From: an uncultured Lachnospiraceae bacterium
GTDB taxonomy: Bacteria; Bacillota; Clostridia; Lachnospirales; Lachnospiraceae
Assembly (NCBI GenBank): GCA_910588755.1
Contig: CAJUQZ010000163.1
Location: forward strand, 2,682 to 8,725
Reading direction: 5' to 3'
Length of the DNA: 6,044 nt
Part shown: positions 1 to 5,478 of the stretch, one piece after another
How the letters are laid out: every line of letters starts with the position of its first letter
How positions within the stretch are numbered: the first letter of the stretch is position 1
The notes under the pieces: model-generated
Databases searched by the model: none
The model's input: the letters and a program-made list of their open reading frames with translations, nothing else
Told to the model about the DNA's origin: nothing
Translations under genes and position numbers: made by a program

Positions 1-41
1 GAATATAAACATTTGTTCTAGAATGATAGGAGAAAACAGAA

Positions 42-461
42 ATGATATTAAAACGTAAGAATAAGAAAGAAGCAAAATTATTTGTATTCAGGGAAAATAA
101 AATGGCCCTTTGCGATCACATAGAGGCTGTATATGCGTTTCTGGATATACGGGATGAAGACGGTTTCAATACAGTCTATATGCGGCCGGAAGAAAGAGAA
201 CCGTGGCCGCTCATGTCCATCCTAATCAAAGATGACATGGCATTTGTCCAGGTCGTGCCCGAGGATTTTCACCAGGGTTATATTTCACTGTCTGATTTTT
301 CACAGGGACTGGATTATGAAAACGGCAAAACCGTTTTCCGCGAGGGGAAGCGCGATGTTGATGTCCAGAATATGTATGTGATATCCTGTGGTACTTTGCG
401 CGAAGTTGTCAGTGAATTTTTCCAGACAGGGAAGCTGCCAGAATGTATTATGTGGACTTAG
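42..461 (+). CDS. Imm1-like immunity protein (orphan, copy A)
   Basis: Codes for 139 residues, probably a cytoplasmic antidote protein; no signal peptide or membrane segment is seen. The start is supported by AGGAGA at 28-33, eight bases before the ATG. The protein shares a scattered pattern with the product of 2395-2769: a central strand PWPLMSILIK (residues 54-63) matching YPCLNILVK there, and a C-terminal block EFFQTGKLPECIMW (125-138) matching EFFDTLECPKCIKW. An acidic small protein with a strand of the type P-x-L-x-I-L and an ending of the type P-x-C-I-x-W fits the Imm1 family, which protects against polymorphic toxins and is often found next to deaminase-type toxins. The family call comes from memory of the pattern, not from a search. 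No toxin lies in the window; it could sit upstream of base 1. The lysine-rich N-terminus (residues 1-20) has no counterpart in copy B. The next gene follows after 85 bases with no visible terminator. Confidence 0.6.
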   Translation: MILKRKNKKEAKLFVFRENKMALCDHIEAVYAFLDIRDEDGFNTVYMRPEEREPWPLMSILIKDDMAFVQVVPEDFHQGYISLSDFSQGLDYENGKTVFREGKRDVDVQNMYVISCGTLREVVSEFFQTGKLPECIMWT

Positions 462-546
462 TGAAAGGCGCAAACCGTCACAATGCTAATGTCAAAAACT
501 CTAATTCTTAGAAAACTTATGCAGCAGCTGAAAGTGGAGGACCTAT

Positions 547-1755
547 ATGAAAACAAAAAAGATTTATATTTTAACAGCAGCAGCAATCTCTGCAGTACTG
601 GCAAACGGAAGCTCTGTACACGCGGCGCCGGAAAGAATGGCGGACGGCACGATTTTTGACGCAGCTTATTACGCAGAAGCATACCCTGATGTGGTGGCGG
701 AGGCTGGAACGGATCCGACTGCTCTGTATCAACACTATGTCCTGTTTGGAAAAGCAGAGAATCGCAATGCAACTAATCCTGCAGATGCGGAACAGGTGGA
801 AAAAATGGAGGAGGTCAGACAGCTGACCATATCCTTTGCCGGGGACTGTACACTGGGCGGTTTCAAGGGACAGAGCGGCGGAAACCTGCTGCGGGATTAC
901 TATGAAATGTACGGCAACGATTATTTTTTCCAGAATGTCAGGGAGATATTTGCGCAGGACGACATCACATATGTAAACTTGGAAGGCGCTCTGACGCCGT
1001 ACAAACAGGTGATCGAAAAGAAATATCCGATCAAGGGCGAGCCGGAATATGTCGGCGCCCTGCAAAGCGGCTCCATAGAAGTGGTAAATCTGGCGAACAA
1101 TCACACCTACGACTGCGGACAGGCCGGATATGATTCGTGTAGGCAACTTTTGGCAGAAAGCGGTATCGCATACTGCGGCGAGCTCGAAACTTGTACGCTG
1201 GAGCGCAATGGCATTAAGACCGGATTTATTGGCTTGAACTGCTGTGGAATGAATAATACACTGGCAAAAAAACTCCAGAACCTGATACCGCGCCTGAAAA
1301 ATGAACGCTGTGATATCGTCTGCGTTATGTTTCATGGGGGAATTGAGCGAGAGTATGAGAGTAACACCGTCACAGAAGCATTTGCACACCGGGCCATCGA
1401 CTGTGGGGCGGATATTGTTGTGGGTGCGCATCCGCATGTGGTACAGGGCATCGAAATATATCAGGGGAAAGTCATCTGCTACAGCCTGGGAAATTTCAGC
1501 TTTGGCGCAAATAAGAACCCAAGCGATAAGGACACATTTATTTACCAGCAGACCTTTTTCGTTGACGGCACTGGGGCAGTGACTTACGGACAAGGCCGAA
1601 TCATTCCCTGCAAGGTCTCTTCTACAGATACCAAAAATGATTATTGTCCCACACCGCAGACAGGCGCGGAGTATGACCGCATCATGCAAAAGCTCGCCAG
1701 ATGCAGCCTGAAATATCCAGTCAGTTATTTTGATCTTGAGACAATGCAATGGTAG
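547..1755 (+). CDS. Secreted CapA-family (PGA_cap) metallophosphatase-fold protein
   Basis: Codes for 402 residues. The N-terminus is a signal peptide: a KTKK charged region, a hydrophobic core, and a likely cut after VHA (26/27) with no lipobox cysteine, so the protein is probably exported. Residues 36-74 form one copy of a roughly 40-residue motif (FDAAYYAEAYPDV, then ALYQHYVLFGKAE) seen on many clostridial surface proteins. From about residue 92 to 360 the CapA domain shows its motifs in order: GD (99-100), NLEG (144-147), NNH (184-186), HGGIE (263-267), GAHPHV (293-298) and SLGNF (313-317). These are the metal-binding loops of a calcineurin-like fold. The usual HWGxE motif reads HGGIE here, a tolerated variant. 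CapA proteins take part in poly-gamma-glutamate or related envelope polymer work, but no capB or capC partner is present, so the true substrate is unknown. GTGGAGG at 534-540 lies six bases before the ATG. The gene is clearly more GC-rich than its right neighbour: one sampled line, 1381-1440, is 60% GC. Confidence 0.9.
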   Translation: MKTKKIYILTAAAISAVLANGSSVHAAPERMADGTIFDAAYYAEAYPDVVAEAGTDPTALYQHYVLFGKAENRNATNPADAEQVEKMEEVRQLTISFAGDCTLGGFKGQSGGNLLRDYYEMYGNDYFFQNVREIFAQDDITYVNLEGALTPYKQVIEKKYPIKGEPEYVGALQSGSIEVVNLANNHTYDCGQAGYDSCRQLLAESGIAYCGELETCTLERNGIKTGFIGLNCCGMNNTLAKKLQNLIPRLKNERCDIVCVMFHGGIEREYESNTVTEAFAHRAIDCGADIVVGAHPHVVQGIEIYQGKVICYSLGNFSFGANKNPSDKDTFIYQQTFFVDGTGAVTYGQGRIIPCKVSSTDTKNDYCPTPQTGAEYDRIMQKLARCSLKYPVSYFDLETMQW

Positions 1756-1865
1756 CATACATGTATTATATATAGTAAATATAAAAATTCCAGATATGAC
1801 ATTTTTGGGATTTGGAGTAATTTGTTAACGTTTATCTGTTCGTGGACAGACGAGGTATGTAACTG

Positions 1866-2333
1866 ATGAATGAAGAAGAAATTATAGAGAAGCTAAAGAA
1901 TTACGCAGAAATATTAAATTCGCTTCACTCTGCTGGGATTATCAGAACATATAATAGCCCTGTAGGAGATTATGCAGAGTGGCTTGTAAGCGTAAAACTG
2001 GGACTTGAACGTCAGGAAAATAGTACAAAAGGCTTTGATGCGTTGGACAAAGAAACCGGATTACGATATCAAATAAAAAGTCGCTGGATTCATCCAGGAA
2101 AAAATAGCAGGCAGTTGAACGTTATCCGGAATTATGACAAGAAACATTTTGATTTTGTGGTCGCTGTAATTTTTGGAGTGAATTTTGACGTAGAAGAAGC
2201 ATACTTAATTCCACATGAAATAATCAAAAAGTATTTCCGATATAACAAGCATCAAAATGGTATTGTAGTAACATTGACAAATCATTTTATATCGGATTCA
2301 CAGGTGAAAGATATAAAGGAAAAATTAATATAG
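1866..2333 (+). CDS. PD-(D/E)XK nuclease-like protein, resembling DUF6998
   Basis: Codes for 155 residues with no signal peptide or membrane segment, so probably cytoplasmic. The order of motifs is that of the restriction-endonuclease-like fold: a helix with VGDYAEWL (residues 33-40, conserved E38), then KGFDAL (55-60, D58), then a strand ending YQIKSR (68-73, Q69 and K71). E, D and QxK make a plausible PD-(D/E)XK-type metal site. A later hydrophobic strand FDFVVAVIFG (135-144 by eye, roughly 95-105 from the start of the core) completes the core. The pattern closely recalls DUF6998 proteins as I remember them; their substrate is not known to me. GAGG at 1852-1855 precedes the ATG by ten bases, a long but usable spacing. 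The gene is AT-rich (one sampled line, 2221-2280, is 27% GC) and sits 61 bases before an Imm1-like gene, which suggests recent acquisition. It could be a stand-alone defence nuclease, a remnant of a restriction system, or an inactive nuclease-fold protein. Confidence 0.6.
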   Translation: MNEEEIIEKLKNYAEILNSLHSAGIIRTYNSPVGDYAEWLVSVKLGLERQENSTKGFDALDKETGLRYQIKSRWIHPGKNSRQLNVIRNYDKKHFDFVVAVIFGVNFDVEEAYLIPHEIIKKYFRYNKHQNGIVVTLTNHFISDSQVKDIKEKLI

Positions 2334-2394
2334 ATGCAAAGGCTTACATTTTACATTCAGAAAATAAAAAAATAAAAATGAAAGGAACAGTAAT

Positions 2395-2769
2395 ATGATA
2401 GTTAGTACGATAGCCAAAGGCGATCTAACATGCAGCAGCAAAGAAGAAATTATAAAAATCCTGACAGAAGGCGCGGCTCTGCAAAGAGGAGATGAAATCT
2501 GGATCAGTAATAACGGCGAAGTTTATCCGTGTCTGAATATACTTGTAAAGAACAAAAATGCCTGTGTTCATTATTTTAAAGATGAAGGGGAGGTCCAACA
2601 GTCCTGTGGGGACGATTTTGACGCTGAAGATGTCGTATTTCTTGCTGGCAACGAGGAATGGGCAGCGCCAGGGTATACGATTATTTCATTTAATCAGGCA
2701 ATTAAGTGCATGGAAGAATTTTTTGACACTTTGGAGTGTCCCAAATGTATCAAGTGGGATGACTTATAA
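2395..2769 (+). CDS. Imm1-like immunity protein (orphan, copy B)
   Basis: Codes for 124 residues, acidic and soluble, with no export signal. GGAA at 2383-2386 (in AAAGGAACAG) lies about eight bases before the ATG. Recognisable parts in order are an N-terminal helix SSKEEIIKIL (14-23), a strand pair DEIWISNN (33-40) and YPCLNILVK (44-52), a middle strand ACVHYF (56-61), DVVFLAGNEEWAAPGY (79-94), and the final helix and tail EEFFDTLECPKCIKW (107-121). This layout is that of the Imm1 family and is more typical than copy A. Such proteins neutralise a toxin domain by binding it inside the producing or receiving cell. No cognate toxin is seen. The gene before it codes for a nuclease-like protein and could share its transcript, as the 61-base gap is AT-rich and shows no terminator. 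About 380 bases without a convincing gene follow. Confidence 0.65.
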   Translation: MIVSTIAKGDLTCSSKEEIIKILTEGAALQRGDEIWISNNGEVYPCLNILVKNKNACVHYFKDEGEVQQSCGDDFDAEDVVFLAGNEEWAAPGYTIISFNQAIKCMEEFFDTLECPKCIKWDDL

Positions 2770-2960
2770 CAAACGCTGTTATGGCAAGCTCAATGTCATG
2801 ATGATAGAGTAAAAGCACGCTTTTGAAAAGTAAGTCTCGCAATTTGAACTAAGAATAACCTGTAAAAGTGTTGCGTGAATGTGCTTTCAATTTGTTTATT
2901 TTATAAATGGGCCTTTTGACCACGACAGCGTGATATTAAAATATGTTTCAAGGAAAAATT

Positions 2961-2990
2961 CAATGCGTATATAGAAATTTACACGCATTG
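2961..2990 (-). repeat. 8-bp inverted repeat, possible weak minus-strand terminator or operator
   Basis: CAATGCGT (2961-2968) and ACGCATTG (2983-2990) are perfect inverted copies separated by 14 bases. Read on the minus strand, the stem is followed by AATTTTT, which resembles a weak intrinsic terminator, although no minus-strand gene is seen to the right that would need it. It could equally be a dyad operator placed just upstream of the TTGACA at 3006. Confidence 0.35.
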
Positions 2991-3005
2991 TAATATATAA
3001 AACTT

Positions 3006-3034
3006 TTGACATGCATTCTTAACGATAGTACTTT
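3006..3034 (+). promoter_or_regulatory. Possible weak sigma-A promoter
   Basis: A consensus -35 TTGACA (3006-3011) is followed after 17 bases by TACTTT (3029-3034), a poor -10 hexamer with only three consensus bases. It would start a transcript about 110 bases upstream of the small ORF at 3152. The perfect -35 and correct spacing argue for it; the poor -10 argues against it. Confidence 0.3.
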
Positions 3035-3151
3035 AACTGTCCCAGGCTTGTTGATAATGCTATCTTCCAGATGCGCGTCATAGCTTGTGGAAATGGTTTT
3101 CAAACATGTCTAGAAACGAAGTTTGGTTACATTTTGCAAAAGAGAGGAATT

Positions 3152-3427
3152 ATGAAATTTCAGTTTGACACAAATTATACAGAAGAGGAGATGCAATTTC
3201 TAAAACTACATCACTGCCAAATCTTATCTGAAATCAAACTGTCCAGAACAAGTTTCTCCAAGTCTGAAATACCGCGACGAATGTTTCAGTATTATGGCAC
3301 TTATGTTGGTGAAATTGTCGATGATGAAAGTGACAGACTGGCATGGGCTGTATTGTCTATATGGAAAGGTGCCTATCATTGGTCTGGAATATATTCAGAT
3401 CTATGGTCCCTTGAACAGGGATTGTAG
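3152..3427 (+). CDS. Hypothetical protein, 91 residues, not recognised
   Basis: I do not recognise this protein. The frame is open back to an ATG at 3071, but that codon has no ribosome binding site. The ATG at 3152 follows AGAGGA (3143-3148), although only three bases separate them, which is short. The product begins MKFQFDTNYTEEEMQFLKLHH and has a charged, probably helical first half. The second half is aromatic: MFQYYGTYVGEIVDDE, then LAWAVLSIWKGAYHWSG. There is no signal peptide and no clear membrane helix. It ends abruptly after SLEQGL, 107 bases before the diguanylate cyclase gene and just before that gene's promoter, so it is probably a separate transcript. It could be a complete small protein, perhaps another immunity-type antidote given the region, or the left part of a longer gene that has been cut short. 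The call rests only on frame length and a fair start site. Confidence 0.45.
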   Translation: MKFQFDTNYTEEEMQFLKLHHCQILSEIKLSRTSFSKSEIPRRMFQYYGTYVGEIVDDESDRLAWAVLSIWKGAYHWSGIYSDLWSLEQGL

Positions 3428-3443
3428 ATTTCGGAATTTTTGA

Positions 3444-3472
3444 TTTACTTTATTATGATTCTGCGCTATAAT
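3444..3472 (+). promoter_or_regulatory. Sigma-A type promoter for the diguanylate cyclase gene
   Basis: TTTACT (3444-3449, four of six consensus bases) and a perfect TATAAT (3467-3472) are separated by exactly 17 bases. The predicted transcription start near 3479 gives a leader of about 56 bases before the ATG at 3535, too short for a typical c-di-GMP riboswitch. The ribosome binding site AAGGA is at 3519-3523. Confidence 0.65.
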
Positions 3473-3534
3473 TTACATATGAGTACTATTTTTCAAAAGA
3501 TTATTATTTTAACTGACGAAGGAACGATCAATCT

Positions 3535-4638
3535 ATGAAGAATATGAACGATATCAAGCATATATTAAGACAGCAGATTTCATCGGAACGGTTCAAATAC
3601 AAGCTGATTATCTACTCCATTACGATGGTGCATTTCGTTTTGTTAATACTTTTTAGTTTATTACATATTTGGCCAATGGTCATTTTTAATGTCGGCAGCA
3701 TCGCTGTTTACTTTAGGTGCATTGAGATAATTAAACGTGGCTATGAGCACGAGATTATCAATGTTTTTTACATGACCTATTGGGAAATAATTATCCATTC
3801 TTTTGTCGCTACAGTCTGTGTGGGATGGCAGTTTGGTTTTCCACAGTATATTATTGGACTGATTCCCTTTGGCTATTACATGTGTGCAACCTTGCTCGAG
3901 GGACGGCGGCGATATATCATCGCGACATCCCTTGGCTTGATTGCAGCGCTTTCCTTTGTGGCGTGCCGCAGCCTGGCCCTGTTTGCAGGCTCCCTTTTTC
4001 CTATGGAGTTTCCGGTCATTGTAGAGTTATTGATCTACATATTTAATTCAATATGCAATTTTGTATTTCTGTTTATGGTGACTGTAATATTTGTGTGGGA
4101 TATGCAGCGAATCACACTGCAGCTGCGCAGTCAGAATGTAGCCTTGGACAATATGGCAAGCGTTGATCCATTGACGGGGCTATATAATCGCCGAAGTATG
4201 CAGGATTTTTTCGACCAGGTGATGAAGGTCGAAGAAGATTTCAGTCTGATTATGTGTGACATTGACAATTTCAAACGCGTGAATGATACATATGGGCATG
4301 ATTTTGGAGATGTGGTGTTAAAGGAAGTTGCCTATATTGTCAAAAAACAAGTAAATGATACTGGCTGGGTATGTCGGTGGGGCGGCGAAGAAATTTTAAT
4401 CCTGAGCCGTGACAGACTTGACCGAACATGTGAGACGGCCGAAAATATCCGTCATGATGTGGAAGCACATGTATTTTGCTGCCGCGGAAAAGAGCTACAC
4501 TGTACCCTTACTCTTGGTGTGGCAGGACATGGTGCTGGTAGCAGTGTTGAAGATACAATTAAACACGCAGACAGCAGACTCTATTACGGCAAGCAAAACG
4601 GTAAGAACCGTGTCGTAACTCCATATAATTCACAATAA
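3535..4638 (+). CDS. Membrane-bound diguanylate cyclase (GGDEF domain)
   Basis: Codes for 367 residues; makes cyclic di-GMP from two GTP. Residues 22-190 hold about five or six hydrophobic segments (roughly 22-44, 47-60, 84-96, 103-120, 126-152 and 160-188) and match no named sensor domain I know, so the input signal is unknown. A linker (190-208) leads to a full GGDEF domain: DPLTGLYNRR (211-220), metal and nucleotide residues in CDIDNFKRVNDTYGHDFGD (241-259; D242, N250, D251), and the active-site loop RWGGEEI (281-287). The last residue of the signature is Ile instead of Phe. The positions where the RxxD inhibitory site would lie read N-D-T-G (274-277), so product feedback through the I-site is not expected. 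The C-terminal part (TLGVA, then HADSRLYYGKQNGKNRVV) is typical of the family. AAGGA at 3519-3523 is 11 bases before the ATG; an in-frame ATG at 3544 is an alternative. A promoter precedes the gene and a terminator follows it directly, so it is probably a one-gene unit. Confidence 0.93.
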   Translation: MKNMNDIKHILRQQISSERFKYKLIIYSITMVHFVLLILFSLLHIWPMVIFNVGSIAVYFRCIEIIKRGYEHEIINVFYMTYWEIIIHSFVATVCVGWQFGFPQYIIGLIPFGYYMCATLLEGRRRYIIATSLGLIAALSFVACRSLALFAGSLFPMEFPVIVELLIYIFNSICNFVFLFMVTVIFVWDMQRITLQLRSQNVALDNMASVDPLTGLYNRRSMQDFFDQVMKVEEDFSLIMCDIDNFKRVNDTYGHDFGDVVLKEVAYIVKKQVNDTGWVCRWGGEEILILSRDRLDRTCETAENIRHDVEAHVFCCRGKELHCTLTLGVAGHGAGSSVEDTIKHADSRLYYGKQNGKNRVVTPYNSQ

Positions 4639-4667
4639 AAAAGCTGCGCAGATGATGCGTGGCTTTT
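4639..4667 (+). terminator. Intrinsic terminator after the diguanylate cyclase gene
   Basis: Starts on the base after the TAA stop. A 12-bp stem (4639-4650 with 4656-4667, including two G-T wobbles) surrounds a GATGA loop. The A-run on the left and the T-run on the right (GCTTTTACTTTA) give the U-rich tail. The mirrored A and T runs would let it work, more weakly, from the other side too. Confidence 0.75.
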
Positions 4668-4701
4668 ACTTTAACGGAAATGCCTTTAGGAGGGAAACTC
4701 T

Positions 4702-5094
4702 ATGAATGTCAATGACGAAAAAGACTATATTATGCGCATCATCAAAGAGATGGTAAGTGTTCTTTTCTCTTTCATACTCGGGAAACAATATCAATCGGTT
4801 GAGCTACCAGAAGAAAACAAATATGAAGTTTCAGGAAAAGTATTAGAAGAATTTAAGAAAATGGTCGATGAGGGATTTATAAATGAGGCGGAGAACATAC
4901 TGTTAGAAAGTATTGACTATACCAATAAAAGTGAAATCCTTACCGCAATATTATTCTATCAATATATAAGCGAAAAAGACATTGAATTCTTAGAAGCACA
5001 TAACTATTCAAAAAATGAAGCACTGGATGGAATTATTAGGCTGGCAGAGAAACAAGGATATGGACAAATAAGTTCACTATTTGTGCAAAACTAA
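4702..5094 (+). CDS. DUF6483 family protein
   Basis: Codes for 130 residues, soluble and mostly helical. AGGAGGG at 4688-4694, seven bases before the ATG, is the strongest ribosome binding site in the window. The N-terminal helix EKDYIMRIIKEMVSVLFSFI (6-25) followed by LGKQY (26-30) and then EENKYEVSGKVL (37-48) matches DUF6483 proteins as I remember them from Lachnospiraceae. The middle INEAENILLESIDYTNKSE (60-78) and ILFYQYISEKDIEFLEAHNY (83-102) look like paired helices of a TPR-like repeat. The function of the family is not known to me. It lies 34 bases after the terminator of the cyclase gene, so it either relies on readthrough or has a promoter within the terminator region. Its coding sequence is AT-rich. 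The genes to its right are on the other strand and converge on it across a large inverted repeat. The length is close to that I expect for the family, with no sign of truncation. Confidence 0.75.
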   Translation: MNVNDEKDYIMRIIKEMVSVLFSFILGKQYQSVELPEENKYEVSGKVLEEFKKMVDEGFINEAENILLESIDYTNKSEILTAILFYQYISEKDIEFLEAHNYSKNEALDGIIRLAEKQGYGQISSLFVQN

Positions 5095-5140
5095 TTGATA
5101 TAAAGCACTTTGTTAGGAAAAGAGAAGTAGCATACAATTA

Positions 5141-5257
5141 TTCGCAAAACGCCATTTTCGCGAAAGCAGCGCGCCAGTTGCTGCGGGTGATGCCTTCCCG
5201 TAAAATATATATGGCAGCTCCCGCAGTAACTGTTTGCGTAAAATTTGCTTTTGCGAA
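5141..5257. repeat. 117-base imperfect inverted repeat (large hairpin)
   Basis: The outer arms TTCGCAAAA (5141-5149) and TTTTGCGAA (5249-5257) pair perfectly over nine bases. The inner arms CAGTTGCTGCGGG (5175-5187) and CCCGCAGTAACTG (5220-5232) pair over 13 bases with one wobble. TGCC (5191-5194) pairs with GGCA (5213-5216) near the top, leaving a loop rich in TA. Between outer and inner arms are TTTCGCGAAA (5156-5165) and TTTGCGTAAA (5233-5242), so four related GCG/CGC boxes flanked by A and T runs sit in two pairs about 16 bases apart. It lies between convergent genes, just downstream of the Rep module. It could be a replication origin or single-strand origin, a mobile-element end, a dispersed palindromic repeat, or an elaborate two-way terminator; it lacks a plain T-tract. 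Confidence 0.7.
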
Positions 5258-5276
5258 CCAGTTAACACACCAGCCC

Positions 5277-5477
5277 CTAATTGCCATTAGTTACATAGAT
5301 TATTAATACATTCTCCCTGATATCACTCCCTTTTATTTCCAGGTCCCCAAAACGTCTTGACACTGAAAGCGGTGCACCTCCACCGACATAGTCTTCACCT
5401 GCGGAGTCTTTCCGCCTGATACTTACATGACGAAAGGACGGCAGTGACAAGGCATTTAAAAGTTCTGATACTTTCAT
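5277..5477 (-). CDS. Small hypothetical protein coupled to Rep
   Basis: Codes for 66 residues from the ATG at 5477. A GTG at 5486 in the same frame is less likely because it lies inside the ribosome binding site. I do not recognise a named family. The product reads MKVSELLNALSLPSFRHVSI, then a glycine-rich turn VGGGAPLS, then RRFGDLEIKGSDIRENVLII and a final strand ending YVTNGN. The scheme of an N-terminal helix LxxLL, one strand, a loop, and a closing VLIIYV strand is common in small accessory proteins of Firmicutes plasmids and phages. The ATG begins one base after the TAA stop of the Rep gene, so the two are almost certainly translated together. This suggests a role with the Rep protein in replication or its control, but the sequence does not show which. 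A large inverted repeat lies 20 bases beyond its stop codon. Confidence 0.6.
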   Translation of the reverse strand: MKVSELLNALSLPSFRHVSIRRKDSAGEDYVGGGAPLSVSRRFGDLEIKGSDIRENVLIIYVTNGN

Positions 5478-5478
5478 C

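Larger units (their letters stand above)
2770..3151. other. Long stretch without a convincing gene
   Basis: About 380 AT-rich bases between the Imm1-like gene and the next supported start. No reading frame with a ribosome binding site is seen on either strand. It holds a short palindrome AAAAGCACGCTTTT (2811-2824), which could form a weak stem at the end of the upstream transcript. AAAGCAC (2812-2818) can also pair with GTGCTTT (2881-2887). An inverted repeat lies at 2961-2990 and a weak promoter-like site at 3006-3034. Nothing resembling a tRNA or a known riboswitch is seen. It may be decayed coding sequence or a regulatory leader. Confidence 0.5.

Noticed and set aside
483..656. Plus-strand 57-codon frame starting in the gap before the CapA-like gene
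   Set aside because: It has no ribosome binding site, most of it overlaps the CapA signal peptide in another frame, and its translation changes to low-complexity Gly, Arg and Lys.
458..772. Minus-strand frame of 104 codons across the start of the CapA-like gene
   Set aside because: It overlaps the signal peptide region of a well-supported gene. Its product is low-complexity (runs of Pro, Leu and Ser) with no family features.
571..1758. Long minus-strand open frame of 395 codons opposite the CapA-like gene
   Set aside because: It mirrors the whole CapA gene, and its product is rich in Cys, His and Arg with no recognisable motif. The plus-strand frame has a signal peptide and all CapA motifs, so the antisense frame is a by-product of its codon use.
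1757..1766. Palindrome ATACATGTAT just after the CapA-like gene
   Set aside because: It is ten bases long in AT-rich DNA with no T-tract or nearby promoter; chance is sufficient to explain it.
1835..1850. Small hairpin TCTGT/ACAGA before the nuclease-like gene
   Set aside because: A five-base stem is too short to claim an operator or attenuator without conservation.
3479..3534. c-di-GMP riboswitch in the leader of the diguanylate cyclase gene
   Set aside because: The leader is only about 56 bases and AT-rich, too short for the known GEMM classes, and no matching conserved core is seen.
5141..5257. Integron attC site
   Set aside because: The large hairpin with bulges recalls attC, but the ends do not show the GTTRRRY and RYYYAAC core sites, and no integrase or cassette array is seen.
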